Positions 36,249 through 44,712 of a stretch of 64,000 bases of DNA are shown here, piece after piece. The DNA comes from Leuconostoc suionicum. Lineage in GTDB: Bacteria > Bacillota > Bacilli > Lactobacillales > Lactobacillaceae. A program made the translations under genes and the position numbers. The notes under the pieces were generated by a model, which ran no database searches, was not told the DNA's origin, and saw nothing but the letters and a program-made list of their open reading frames with translations. The DNA lies in contig NZ_CP015247.1 of assembly GCF_001891125.1 (NCBI RefSeq), positions 1,708,501 to 1,772,500 on the forward strand, in the 5' to 3' direction. How positions within the stretch are numbered: the stretch's first letter is position 1; every line of letters begins with the position of its first letter.

Positions 36249-37376
36249 CTATCCCCAAACTTCATCGAGGATTTCTTTAACAAGTGCTAACTTAGCCCAT
36301 TGCTGTTCTTCTGTTAAAATATTACCTTCTTCAGTAGAAGCAAATCCGCATTGTGTTGACAACCATAAACGATCCAATGGTAAATATTTTTCCGCTTCAT
36401 GGATTCGCTTAATAATATCTTCCTTCTTTTCTAATTCACCTGTTTTAGTTGTAATCAAGCCGAGAACAACTTTTTTATCCCCTGATACTTTAGCCAAAGG
36501 TTCAAAGCCACCTGCTCGTTCTGAATCATATTCTAGGAAGTAACTTGATACATTTTCTTGCCCAAACAATTCATCAGCAACTGCGTCATAACCACCAGAA
36601 GCTGCCCAATCTGAATGATAGTTTCCGCGACAAATATGTGTGTTAATGGTTAAATCTTCTGGTAAGTTAGCAATTGCACCATTATTCAAGTCTAAATACA
36701 ACGCCTTTAGTTGTTTAAAATCAAATCCTGATCCAGCCATTTTTTCCCAGAAATCAGCATCTACTAACATACCCCATGTACAGTCATCTAATTGAACTGT
36801 TTTAGCACCTGCTTCATACAATGCAAGAATCTCTTCATGATAAACACGCTTAATATCTGCAAAAAATTCTTCGTCAGAATCATAGAAGTTCGATACAACA
36901 TTAGCATTTGTGCCACGAACTAGTTCCGCATAAAATTGAGATGGGGCCGGAATTGTAATTTTGGCCTCTACGCCCGCTTCATCAGCAAGTGCTTTGAGAA
37001 ACTTAAAATGTTTAATAAATGGGTGTACATTGGCGTCAAAGCTCAATTTACCATTTAAGCGTGCTGAATCATCACGTGTTTCCTCATGAGCGAAGAAGTA
37101 ACCTTCTCCGTAGCTTAATCTTTCAACGCCACCAAATCCCCAGAAATTATCCAAATGCCAATATGAGCGACGGAATTCGCCATCTGTTACTACTGCTATT
37201 CCAGCAGCCACTTGTTGATCAACCAAATGTGCAATCGTTGAATTTTCAACACCTTCAAGTTCTTCTTGTGTTAATTTACCAGCTTCAAAATCTTGCCGTG
37301 CTTGTTTTAATTCAGCTGGTCGTAGAAATGAACCAACATGCTGAAATCCTAATGCCTTTAGTGTCTGTGTTGTCAT
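36249..37376 (-). CDS. Short MetE-like methyltransferase, copy 1 (YxjG/YxjH type)
   Basis: A 375-residue protein equal to the C-terminal catalytic half of MetE only. HVGSFLRPAELKQARQDF opens the barrel; the zinc ligands are in TINTHICRGN and TQCGFAST; DGEFRRSYWHLDNFWG and QLDDCTWGML fit the family. It lacks the N-terminal half that helps bind polyglutamyl folate. Bacillus YxjG/YxjH belong to this group; the methyl donor used in cells is uncertain. AGGGGA precedes the start. First gene behind the second methionine T-box. Confidence 0.88.
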   Translation of the reverse strand: MTTQTLKALGFQHVGSFLRPAELKQARQDFEAGKLTQEELEGVENSTIAHLVDQQVAAGIAVVTDGEFRRSYWHLDNFWGFGGVERLSYGEGYFFAHEETRDDSARLNGKLSFDANVHPFIKHFKFLKALADEAGVEAKITIPAPSQFYAELVRGTNANVVSNFYDSDEEFFADIKRVYHEEILALYEAGAKTVQLDDCTWGMLVDADFWEKMAGSGFDFKQLKALYLDLNNGAIANLPEDLTINTHICRGNYHSDWAASGGYDAVADELFGQENVSSYFLEYDSERAGGFEPLAKVSGDKKVVLGLITTKTGELEKKEDIIKRIHEAEKYLPLDRLWLSTQCGFASTEEGNILTEEQQWAKLALVKEILDEVWG

Positions 37377-37416
37377 AATTTTTCCCCTGTACTTTTTTTA
37401 GCAGTTTCGCGACAAT

Positions 37417-37735
37417 AAAAAAATCCCGCAGTCTAATTAATTTAGACTGCGGGACGACTCGTCGTGTTACCACCCGGTGTTTATGTGTCGACAAATAGCC
37501 TACACACCTCAATATCAATCATCTTTATTATGCTTCGAGAACATCTGTACATAATATTGAGAATTGATGTCGCTATATCGGGCTCTCCCGGTTATCGCTT
37601 GCGTCGTTTCAACAAATGAATCAGCGTGCGTTCGCAATAACAGTAACTCCAAGACCATTTTCATGTGTTCGCGATGTCTACTTTCACCAAACGTAAACTC
37701 TCTTTTTAACGCTACAACACTACTTATCTTTTCTT
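37417..37735 (-). promoter_or_regulatory. Methionine T-box leader of the MetE-like/metY unit
   Basis: On the minus strand: GATAAGTAG start, GAGAG and GGTGAAAG elements, GAAAATGGTCTTGGAGTT with ATG at 37656-37658, T-box GGGTGGTAACACG (37463-37475), and a terminator whose arms read TCCCGCAGTCTAA and TTTAGACTGCGGGA on the plus strand (37417-37454). The invariant ATG among the three leaders supports methionine. Confidence 0.88.
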
Positions 37736-37745
37736 TGTTAAAATA

Positions 37746-37773
37746 ATCATACTATATTATAATAATTTGTCAA
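37746..37773 (-). promoter_or_regulatory. Promoter of the second T-box unit
   Basis: TTGACA (37768-37773), a 16-base spacer and TATGAT (37746-37751) on the minus strand, just upstream of the T-box leader and downstream of luxS. Confidence 0.7.
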
Positions 37774-37791
37774 TACTTTTTTCATTAAACG

Positions 37792-38268
37792 TTAAACAAT
37801 TTTACGCTCAAACGCATCACTGGAAATACCTTGTGCCAAGATGATTTTTGCCCATTCTTTAGCTGAATGTAAGCTATGATCTTTATAGTTACCACAACTT
37901 TCGATTTCTGCTGCGGGCACTTCGGTTACTTCATCACTAACAATTTTTTCCAATACTTTTTTGAAAACCTTGGCTAGTGTTTCAGAATCATAATTTACCC
38001 AAGAAATAACGTGGAATCCTGTACGGCATCCAAATGGTGACATATCAATAATGCCATCAATTTCATCACGAACAAGACCCGCAAATAAATGTTCTAACGT
38101 ATGTAATCCACCCGTTTCAATAGATGTTTCATTAGGCTGTGTTAAACGCAAGTCGTAGTTTGTAATGCTACCACCATTAGGACCAGCTTGTGTTTCAATC
38201 ACACGCACATAAGGTGCCTTAACCTTTGTATGATCCAAAGTAAAACTTTCAACAACTGTTTCTGACAT
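37792..38268 (-). CDS. luxS: S-ribosylhomocysteine lyase LuxS
   Basis: A 158-residue LuxS, which cleaves S-ribosylhomocysteine to homocysteine and DPD, the AI-2 precursor. The metal site is HTLEH in [13 protein letters not shown] near residues 54-62 with the distant cysteine in [18 protein letters not shown] near 128; [11 protein letters not shown] holds the catalytic cysteine. GAAGGAG precedes the start. Placed last in the methionine unit, it returns homocysteine from the methyl cycle; the 218-bp gap to the previous gene may hold its own promoter. Confidence 0.96.
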   Translation of the reverse strand: MSETVVESFTLDHTKVKAPYVRVIETQAGPNGGSITNYDLRLTQPNETSIETGGLHTLEHLFAGLVRDEIDGIIDMSPFGCRTGFHVISWVNYDSETLAKVFKKVLEKIVSDEVTEVPAAEIESCGNYKDHSLHSAKEWAKIILAQGISSDAFERKIV

Positions 38269-38321
38269 TATTTTTCTCCTTCAAGATAAGATAGTGGCTT
38301 AATGACTTTCGCCTTTATGCC

Positions 38322-38357
38322 ATACTACTTCTTAGTGACATACTACTTCTTAGTGAC
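38322..38357. repeat. 18-bp tandem duplication upstream of luxS
   Basis: ATACTACTTCTTAGTGAC occurs twice in direct tandem, followed by a partial third start (ATACT). It lies in the 218-bp gap between the second MetE-like gene and luxS. The rest of the gap holds no supported gene; a short ORF across it (38343-38399) lacks a ribosome site. Confidence 0.85.
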
Positions 38358-38487
38358 ATACTGTTGGAACGTTTTTGCGCGGTACAACGTTGCCAACATT
38401 TTATCTGTCTTTTGATCTTTATTTTTAGCCGCGGTTATTATTATATTAACATTTTACAGGTGTGATTGTTAACACATGTGTTCATTC

Positions 38488-39615
38488 TCAAGCAAGTTCC
38501 TCATCAGCAATATGTTTGATCAACGCTAATTTTTTCCATTGATCAGGAATCGTTAAGATATTTCCCTCTTCCGTTGAAGAAAATCCACATTGTGTTGACA
38601 GAGCCAAGTTAGACTTGGGCACATAGTTTGCTGCCTCGTCAATTCTGGCAACGACTTCATCAACATCTTCCAAATCTGCTGACTTAGAAGTTAACAATCC
38701 TAATACAATTTCAACATTTTGACGATTGTTGTATATTTCTTTCAAAGGCTCAAAGCCACCCGAACGATCATTATCATATTCTAAGAAAAAGGCATCATAG
38801 TTAAGTTGGCCTAGATATTTTGCAATCGGCTCATAACCGCCTTCAAACAAGTAAGTCGACTTAAAGTTACCACGACAAATGTGTGTTGCTAATTTCAAGT
38901 CCTCTGGCAAGCCAGCCAATGCCTTGTTAATTACATAAACATCATCGGCTGCTGTTTTTTCAAATTTTGCACGCTCCTCGGGATTGTCAGCATTAGCGTT
39001 CAATTGCGCTATCAAGTATGCCCAAGTTGTATCATCAATTTGTACATAACGCGCGCCTAGATCATAGAACTTCTGCAGTGTATCATGATAAGCTTGAGCT
39101 AAATCGTCTAAAAATTCTGACCATGAATCATAATATTTTGACCATAAATCAGAACGGTGATCGCGATTAATAATCAAGCTCGGTGATGGAATCGTTTGTT
39201 TTGGCTCCACCCCTTCAGGCGTCACTGACTTCAAATATTCAAAATCCTTAAAGAATGGATGGTCTAAATTAGCATGCACTTTCCCATTTAGACGAACATT
39301 AGTTGATCGCGTTTTTTGACCGTGAAACTTGTACGAGTCATTTTGATCATAAAACTCAAATCCACCAAGTTGACCTAAAAAGTCTAAATGCCACCATGAA
39401 CGATTGAATTCACCATCAGTGACAGCTGATAAACCAACTTTGACTTGTTCATCAACTAGATTTTTAATTTCATCATGTTGAACTTTTAGTAAATCATCGT
39501 ACGAAATTTCGCCTTGAGCGTATTGCTCACGCGCTTTTTTCAGGTTTTCTGGACGTAAGTAAGATCCCACTTGATCAAAACGATAATTTAATTTTTTTGT
39601 TTCTGTAGCTGTCAT
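38488..39615 (-). CDS. Short MetE-like methyltransferase, copy 2 (YxjG/YxjH type)
   Basis: A 375-residue core-MetE protein with the same layout as the copy at 36249-37376: QVGSYLRPENLKKAREQY, DGEFNRSWWHLDFLGQLGG, QIDDTTWAYL, zinc ligands in ATHICRGN and TQCGFSST. The two copies are clearly paralogous but well diverged in the middle, so they may have different donors or acceptors. Start MTATETKKLNYRF at 39615 follows AAGGAG. It lies between metC and luxS. Confidence 0.88.
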   Translation of the reverse strand: MTATETKKLNYRFDQVGSYLRPENLKKAREQYAQGEISYDDLLKVQHDEIKNLVDEQVKVGLSAVTDGEFNRSWWHLDFLGQLGGFEFYDQNDSYKFHGQKTRSTNVRLNGKVHANLDHPFFKDFEYLKSVTPEGVEPKQTIPSPSLIINRDHRSDLWSKYYDSWSEFLDDLAQAYHDTLQKFYDLGARYVQIDDTTWAYLIAQLNANADNPEERAKFEKTAADDVYVINKALAGLPEDLKLATHICRGNFKSTYLFEGGYEPIAKYLGQLNYDAFFLEYDNDRSGGFEPLKEIYNNRQNVEIVLGLLTSKSADLEDVDEVVARIDEAANYVPKSNLALSTQCGFSSTEEGNILTIPDQWKKLALIKHIADEELA

Positions 39616-39666
39616 GTTTTTCTCCTTAAACATCGGTATTTTAATACCTACACGTAATCTATCAAG

Positions 39667-40806
39667 CTAAATTAAGGCTAATGCACTATCTAAATCTGCA
39701 ATCAAATCATCGGCATCCTCTAATCCAACCGAGAAGCGTAACAAACCAGGAGTAATACCGCATTTAGCCAACTCATCAACGTTTAACTCTGCGTGGCTCA
39801 TTTTTGGCGGGTAACTGATAATTGTTTCCACCGCTCCTAAACTAACCGAAAATACTGGGATATGTAAGGACTCCACTACTTTCTTAGCATTTTCTTGACT
39901 GCCCACATCAAAGCTCAACACCGCCCCACCATTTTTAGCTTGTGAAGCATGAATTTCATAACCTTTATGTGTTTTTAACCCTGGGTATAGGACATTTGAT
40001 ACTTTTTCATGTGCCTCTAAATGCTCAGCTATTTTATACGCTGATTCACTTGAATGTGTCATACGAACACCAAGTGTCTTTATACCACGCAACAACAGCC
40101 ACGTATCAAAAACGCTAAGTGTTGCCCCAACCGCATTTTGAACAAAATAAATTTGGTCTGCTAACTTTTTATCATTAACTACAACAGCACCAGCAAGGAT
40201 ATCAGAATGTCCTGCCAGAAACTTTGTTGCCGAATGAACCACAATATCAACACCTAGATCCAAAGGCTTCTGCAAGAATGGTGATAAGAATGTGTTGTCA
40301 GCAATTGTAAACAACTGGTGTTTCTTTGCGATACCAACTACCGCACGAATATCAGTAATGTTCAAAACTGGGTTTGAGGGTGTTTCAATATACAATGCTT
40401 TGGTCTCTGGTTTAATAGCTTTCTCGATTGCTGCCAAATCGCTAAAGTCAACAAAGTCGTGTGTGATACCCCAGCGTGGCAAAACATCTTCTAAAACTCG
40501 AAATGTGCCACCATAAACATGTTTACTAACAACAATATGATCGCCAGCTGATAAGGTGAATAGCACACTACTAATTGCTGCCATTCCAGTACTAAAAAGG
40601 TACCCATAATTTCCATGTTCAAGCTGTGCAACTGCTTTTTCACCCGCATCACGAGTTGGATTTCCAGAGCGAGCGTAGTCATATTCTCCAAATTCATCAA
40701 AAGATTTTTGACTAAAGGTTGAACTTAGTTGAATCGGTGTATTAATTGCACCTGACAGTGGATCATTTGTTGTTGCTGCATCAATAATATTTGTCCAATC
40801 ACTCAT
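39667..40806 (-). CDS. metC: Cystathionine beta-lyase MetC
   Basis: A 379-residue PLP lyase releasing homocysteine from cystathionine. It follows Bacillus MetC closely: GAINTPIQLSSTFSQKSFDEFGEYDYARSGNPTR, ETPSNPVLNITDI, the PLP lysine in [20 protein letters not shown] near residue 197, and VSLGAVETIISYPPKMSHAEL. It overlaps metI by four bases (ATGA), as the metI-metC pair does in Bacillus. Cystathionine gamma-lyase activity cannot be excluded from sequence. Confidence 0.9.
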   Translation of the reverse strand: MSDWTNIIDAATTNDPLSGAINTPIQLSSTFSQKSFDEFGEYDYARSGNPTRDAGEKAVAQLEHGNYGYLFSTGMAAISSVLFTLSAGDHIVVSKHVYGGTFRVLEDVLPRWGITHDFVDFSDLAAIEKAIKPETKALYIETPSNPVLNITDIRAVVGIAKKHQLFTIADNTFLSPFLQKPLDLGVDIVVHSATKFLAGHSDILAGAVVVNDKKLADQIYFVQNAVGATLSVFDTWLLLRGIKTLGVRMTHSSESAYKIAEHLEAHEKVSNVLYPGLKTHKGYEIHASQAKNGGAVLSFDVGSQENAKKVVESLHIPVFSVSLGAVETIISYPPKMSHAELNVDELAKCGITPGLLRFSVGLEDADDLIADLDSALALI

Positions 40807-41912
40807 CGCTTTGCTCCTTCAACTGCTTGCCTTAAATCTGCCAATAGGTCCTCTTTATCTTCTAACCCGGCACTCACACGCACCAATTGGTTGGTAATAC
40901 CCAAGTGATCACGCTGCTCTTGACTCATATCGTGATGTGTTTGCACCGCAGGAATCGTAACTAGCGTTTCTGGACCACCCAAGCTTTCCGCAAAAGAACC
41001 GATTTGCAGTCCTTTCAAAAAAGCGTCTACATCATGATTGTTTGACAAATAAAAGCTTAACATTCCACCAACACCAGCATATAAGACTTTATCTATACCG
41101 GGAATACACGGTAATTTTTTGGCCAAATATTGACCATTTTCATTGTGCCGTTGCATCCGTAGATGCAGTGTTTTCAGACTGCGCAACAATAACCAAGAAC
41201 TAAATGAATCTAAAACTTGACCACGTGTTGTTAATGATGCTTCTAATTTTTCAGCTAAAACATCACTATTAACAATTACTGCTCCAGCCAAAATATCATT
41301 ATGTCCACCAAGATACTTTGTGGCGGAATGAACGACAATATCCGCGCCAAGTGTTAACGGCTGTTGAAAAATAGGTGTCAAGAAAGTGTTATCAACAGCA
41401 ATTAAAATATCAGGATTAATATCTTTAACTTTTGCACTTAACTTCTGAATATCAATCACTTTCATCGTTGGATTAGATGGGGTTTCCAACCAAACAAGTC
41501 GCGTAGTTTCGTTAATTAAGCTCGAAATGTCATCCACCCCATTCCAAACATCATAGTTCACACCACTCTGTTCAACAATGGCATCAAAATAGCGATATGT
41601 GCCACCATATAGATCATCCGAGGTAACAAAATGGTCACCATTTTTAATCAATGAAGCAAACAAAAGATCAATTGCTGCCATACCAGAGCTGGTAGCAAAT
41701 GCCTGCACGCCCTGTTCCAAATCCGCTAACTGCTCTTCCAATATTTGACGTGTGGGTGTTTGTAAACGTGCATAGTCAAAGCCAGATGATTCACCCAAAT
41801 TAGGATGTCGATAGGCTGTTGAAAAATATAGTGGACTAACTACTGCCCCTGTTTTAATGTCATCACTGCCGTTACCGCCCTGTGCTAATAATGTATCAAT
41901 TTTAACGCTCAT
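40803..41912 (-). CDS. metI: Cystathionine gamma-synthase MetI
   Basis: A 369-residue PLP enzyme joining O-acylhomoserine and cysteine. It resembles Bacillus MetI: VVSPLYFSTAYRHPNLGESSGFDYAR, SSGMAAIDLLF, ETPSNPTMKVIDI, the PLP lysine in VVHSATKYLGGHNDILAGAV near residue 195, then VGGMLSFYL and FAESLGGPETLVTIPAVQTH. It overlaps both metA and metC by four bases, so the three are translated as a coupled group. Some homologues also use sulfide directly. Confidence 0.9.
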   Translation of the reverse strand: MSVKIDTLLAQGGNGSDDIKTGAVVSPLYFSTAYRHPNLGESSGFDYARLQTPTRQILEEQLADLEQGVQAFATSSGMAAIDLLFASLIKNGDHFVTSDDLYGGTYRYFDAIVEQSGVNYDVWNGVDDISSLINETTRLVWLETPSNPTMKVIDIQKLSAKVKDINPDILIAVDNTFLTPIFQQPLTLGADIVVHSATKYLGGHNDILAGAVIVNSDVLAEKLEASLTTRGQVLDSFSSWLLLRSLKTLHLRMQRHNENGQYLAKKLPCIPGIDKVLYAGVGGMLSFYLSNNHDVDAFLKGLQIGSFAESLGGPETLVTIPAVQTHHDMSQEQRDHLGITNQLVRVSAGLEDKEDLLADLRQAVEGAKR

Positions 41913-42826
41913 AAGTATTTACATTGCGAGGTCCCTAGACCCAGCTTATTCCTCTCTTGATTTAATGTTAGGATTGTTGATTTTGATGCAATCATCTTTT
42001 CCACCAACAGTTCCCCCCAATTTACAAAAAATTTTTCAGCATAAGTCTGCCATGTATTAGTTGGTTTATTATTATAAAAATAGTTCTTAGGTTTAATTGT
42101 GTTTGGGTCAATTGCTATATCACGAAGATATTCGTTCTCTAAAGTCTCAGTGTCGTATTCGAAATGGCCAGTAATGTAAGTTGAATTTACATGTTCATCC
42201 CTCAAAATGAATGCGCCTAAAATATCGTCGCCAGCAACTTTCAAGCGTCGAGCCACACCAAAATTTGGTACCGTAAAATAACGAGATTGCGGCATACTAA
42301 TGTTCTCCAAATCTTTTAATAATGAATGACGTTTAAAAATTTGGCTAGCTTGAAAGACGCCCGAAATTTTTTCTGACAAGGCTTTAACAGGAAAGTTTCT
42401 CTCTGCATAACCAGCGCCATATGTTGCCCAACATGCAAATAGACTTTCAGTTACATGTGTCTTTCGCCATTCTAGTAAATGACGAAATTCATCCCAGTAA
42501 TCAATTTGTTCAAATTTCATGCGATCCACTGGCGCACCTGTAACGATCATGCCATCGAATTTTTTGTGCCAAATGTCGTTGAGTGTGACATAGCTAGTCA
42601 TAATTGCATCCGTGTCGTGGCGAATTTTATGCTGACTTGGTACTGCAAATGTTACTCGCACATTCACAGATAAATGACTCAATAATCTCGTGAACTGCTT
42701 TTCAGTTTGTAATCGATTGGGCATTAAGTTGACCAAGAGTATATTAATAGTCGGTTCTAATATTTCAAAACGACCGATTACAAAGCTTTCCCGCTTCAAC
42801 AAACCGTTATTTAATATAACACTCAT
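41909..42826 (-). CDS. metA: Homoserine O-acyltransferase MetA
   Basis: A 305-residue MetA-type homoserine acyltransferase, the first committed step of methionine synthesis. PTINILLVNLMPNRLQTEKQFTRLL, IVTGAPVDRMKFEQIDYWDEF, the catalytic cysteine in SLFACWATYGAGYAERNFP near residue 140, GVFQASQIF and the histidine-glutamate pair in YITGHFEYDTETL near 235 are all present. Acetyl or succinyl specificity is not decided here; acetyl is likelier since metY and MetI of this group use O-acetylhomoserine. First gene behind the third T-box; the gene following, metI, overlaps its stop. Confidence 0.92.
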   Translation of the reverse strand: MSVILNNGLLKRESFVIGRFEILEPTINILLVNLMPNRLQTEKQFTRLLSHLSVNVRVTFAVPSQHKIRHDTDAIMTSYVTLNDIWHKKFDGMIVTGAPVDRMKFEQIDYWDEFRHLLEWRKTHVTESLFACWATYGAGYAERNFPVKALSEKISGVFQASQIFKRHSLLKDLENISMPQSRYFTVPNFGVARRLKVAGDDILGAFILRDEHVNSTYITGHFEYDTETLENEYLRDIAIDPNTIKPKNYFYNNKPTNTWQTYAEKFFVNWGELLVEKMIASKSTILTLNQERNKLGLGTSQCKYL

Positions 42827-42856
42827 ACGTTCCCTCCAAATTCTTAAGAAATAAAA

Positions 42857-43175
42857 AACGTCCCGTAGTATCCAAAGACACTACGGGACGTTAATTGACG
42901 TGTTACCACCCGGTATTTATGTAAACATTGCCAGCTTACACTTCTCAAAACGTACGCCAAAAACTTTCGTCGAGAACATCTGTGAAAGCTTTGGTTTATA
43001 CGTTGTCCAGTAACGGGGACGCCCGATTTCAACTTACCGCGTAACACATATGAGTGTCCGCTTGCTCGTATCCGTGAAAAACTCCAAGACCATTTTCCAA
43101 CTAATTATCTTACCCGCTTTCACCAAACACGAGCTCTCTAACTAAGACTCAAAGATGTACTTATCTTTTCAACGT
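42857..43175 (-). promoter_or_regulatory. Methionine T-box leader of metA-metI-metC-metE-like-luxS
   Basis: On the minus strand: GATAAGTAC start, AGAGAGCTCG and GGTGAAAG elements, GAAAATGGTCTTGGAGTT with ATG at 43091-43093, T-box GGGTGGTAACACG (42899-42911), and a terminator whose arms are AACGTCCCGTAGT and ACTACGGGACGTT (42857-42892). Confidence 0.88.
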
Positions 43176-43189
43176 TTATATTGATTATT

Positions 43190-43218
43190 ACTATAACTTT
43201 TAATTTGATATATGTCAA
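43190..43218 (-). promoter_or_regulatory. Promoter of the third T-box unit
   Basis: TTGACA (43213-43218), a 17-base spacer and TATAGT (43190-43195) on the minus strand. Confidence 0.75.
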
Positions 43219-43336
43219 TAGTTTTTAATATTTCTCATGGTATTTTCTTATACCTTCTTTCATCTCGGTTTTATATTCAGCATTAGAAACTGCTTTATGG
43301 TACAATTCTACTAGAATTTAGTGAGGTGAATAAATT

Positions 43337-43663
43337 ATGTACGAACCAACACATAACTCAAATGAAGCTGTTGAAGAACATATAAACAAGCCAGGTCGGC
43401 ATGTCATGTTTCTTTCTGCAGATTGGTGCGGCGATTGCAAGGCCATAAAGCCTTTTATTCAAACTATCAAAGATGAAGTTACACAAACTGCTGAATGGTT
43501 TGATGCTGATAGAGACGAAAATATTGATGTCGCAACAAAACATAACATGCGTGGTATTCCATCCTTTGTTTTGTTTGAGAATGGACAAGAAGTTTCACGT
43601 ATCGGACACGGTGAACGCCTAACACCAAAAGAAATTGTAGATTGGTATCATTCAACACTTTAG
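43337..43663 (+). CDS. Thioredoxin-family protein with CGDC active site
   Basis: A 108-residue single-domain thioredoxin-fold protein. The active site is ADWCGDCKAIKPF near residues 29-41 and the cis-proline loop is MRGIPSFVLFENGQEV near 74-89. The CGDC motif differs from the CGPC of housekeeping thioredoxins and is common in small thioredoxin-like proteins of lactic acid bacteria. Likely a cytosolic thiol reductase. GTGAGG precedes the start. Single gene, divergent from the met region, ending at a long bidirectional terminator. Confidence 0.85.
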   Translation: MYEPTHNSNEAVEEHINKPGRHVMFLSADWCGDCKAIKPFIQTIKDEVTQTAEWFDADRDENIDVATKHNMRGIPSFVLFENGQEVSRIGHGERLTPKEIVDWYHSTL

Positions 43664-43672
43664 TTTCAGTGC

Positions 43673-43736
43673 CAAAAATAGCCCACAAACATCGCAAGAA
43701 ATTACTAAACTTGTGATGCTTGTAGGCTATTTTTAT
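43673..43736. terminator. Bidirectional terminator between the thioredoxin gene and htrA
   Basis: A long stem of about 24 bp with small mismatches: AAAAATAGCC, ACAAACATC and CAAG pair with CTTG, GATGCTTGT and GGCTATTTTT around an 11-base loop. It lies between convergent genes. Confidence 0.8.
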
Positions 43737-43757
43737 GTTTCATTAATATACTAGTTA

Positions 43758-44618
43758 CTACTTTTCGGTATTCTTAATAAATGTCTGAACAATATCTGCT
43801 GGAATAGCAAATCCCATTCCTTCAACACTCGTACCATCCGTAGAAGAAGCTATTTTTGATGAGTTAATACCAACTACTTCCCCTTTTAGGTTAATCAATG
43901 GTCCACCAGAATTACCAGGATTGATAGCAGCATCTGTCTGAATAGCAGTAGTTGCTGAAGAACCCGTTTCTTCAGCCGAAAGTGTACGGCGTGGAGCTGA
44001 AACAATACCACTAGTCAAAGAAGTAGCATAATCAGAACCCAAAGGAGAGCCGATAGCTAAGACCTGTTGACCTGACTGCAGTTTTTTGGCATTGCCAAAG
44101 GATGCTGATGTTTTGATATCTGTGGTTTTTGCCTTTAACAGAGCCAAGTCTTTACTTGAATCTGTGCCAACGATAGTTGCTTCAATTTTTTTACCGCTAG
44201 CGGTAATTAATTGTAATTCATCAGAATCAGCTACCACGTGATTATTAGTAATAATATACGCATAGCCACCAGAAATTTTATAAACAACGCCTGAACCTTC
44301 TGACGCCGTCTCTAATTCTGAACTACTTTCTTGTTGATTTTGTTGAAAATAAGAAGACCAACCGCTACTTGATGTTGATGTTTTCTGCAAATTTTGTACT
44401 GTAACAACTGCATTTTTAACTTTATTATAGGCAGTTGTTGCCGTATCATTACTTGTATATGCTGTTTTGGCTACTGTTGTTGTACCAACTGAATTCGTTG
44501 TTTTTGTTGCATAAGAATGCTGTTGAAACCAGGAATTTGGTTGCAAGCCTGAGTAAACAACAAAACTTGCCACCAATGCTGAAACAATAGCAACCATAAT
44601 TAAAGAATATTTTTTCAT
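43758..44618 (-). CDS. htrA: HtrA-like surface serine protease lacking the PDZ domain
   Basis: A 286-residue trypsin-like protease. One N-terminal membrane helix (YSLIMVAIVSALVASFVVY) is followed by a Ser/Thr/Gln-rich linker, then the triad: histidine in IITNNHVVADSDE, aspartate in GTDSSKDLALLKA, serine in AAINPGNSGGPLINL. It stops at MGFAIPADIVQTFIKNTEK, just where the PDZ domain would begin in normal HtrA of about 400 residues. The ATG at 44618 has an AAAGGG site; one five codons earlier lies on that site. It follows ciaRH-like genes, matching streptococci, where CiaR activates htrA. Confidence 0.88.
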   Translation of the reverse strand: MKKYSLIMVAIVSALVASFVVYSGLQPNSWFQQHSYATKTTNSVGTTTVAKTAYTSNDTATTAYNKVKNAVVTVQNLQKTSTSSSGWSSYFQQNQQESSSELETASEGSGVVYKISGGYAYIITNNHVVADSDELQLITASGKKIEATIVGTDSSKDLALLKAKTTDIKTSASFGNAKKLQSGQQVLAIGSPLGSDYATSLTSGIVSAPRRTLSAEETGSSATTAIQTDAAINPGNSGGPLINLKGEVVGINSSKIASSTDGTSVEGMGFAIPADIVQTFIKNTEK

Positions 44619-44712
44619 AACTCGCCCTTTCATACGTGCACATTATTGTTTTCATGAAAAATATACAGTACGTTCGTTACTATAATGATAACAATATAAA
44701 ATAAATCAAACA

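Noticed and set aside
38343..38399. An 18-codon ORF upstream of luxS crossing the tandem repeat
   Set aside because: No ribosome site and no likeness to the small ORFs before metF, metE and metY; the tandem repeat explains the structure.
42857..43175. SAM riboswitch before metA
   Set aside because: The leader carries a clear T-box and specifier-type region instead, and the same holds for the other two met leaders.
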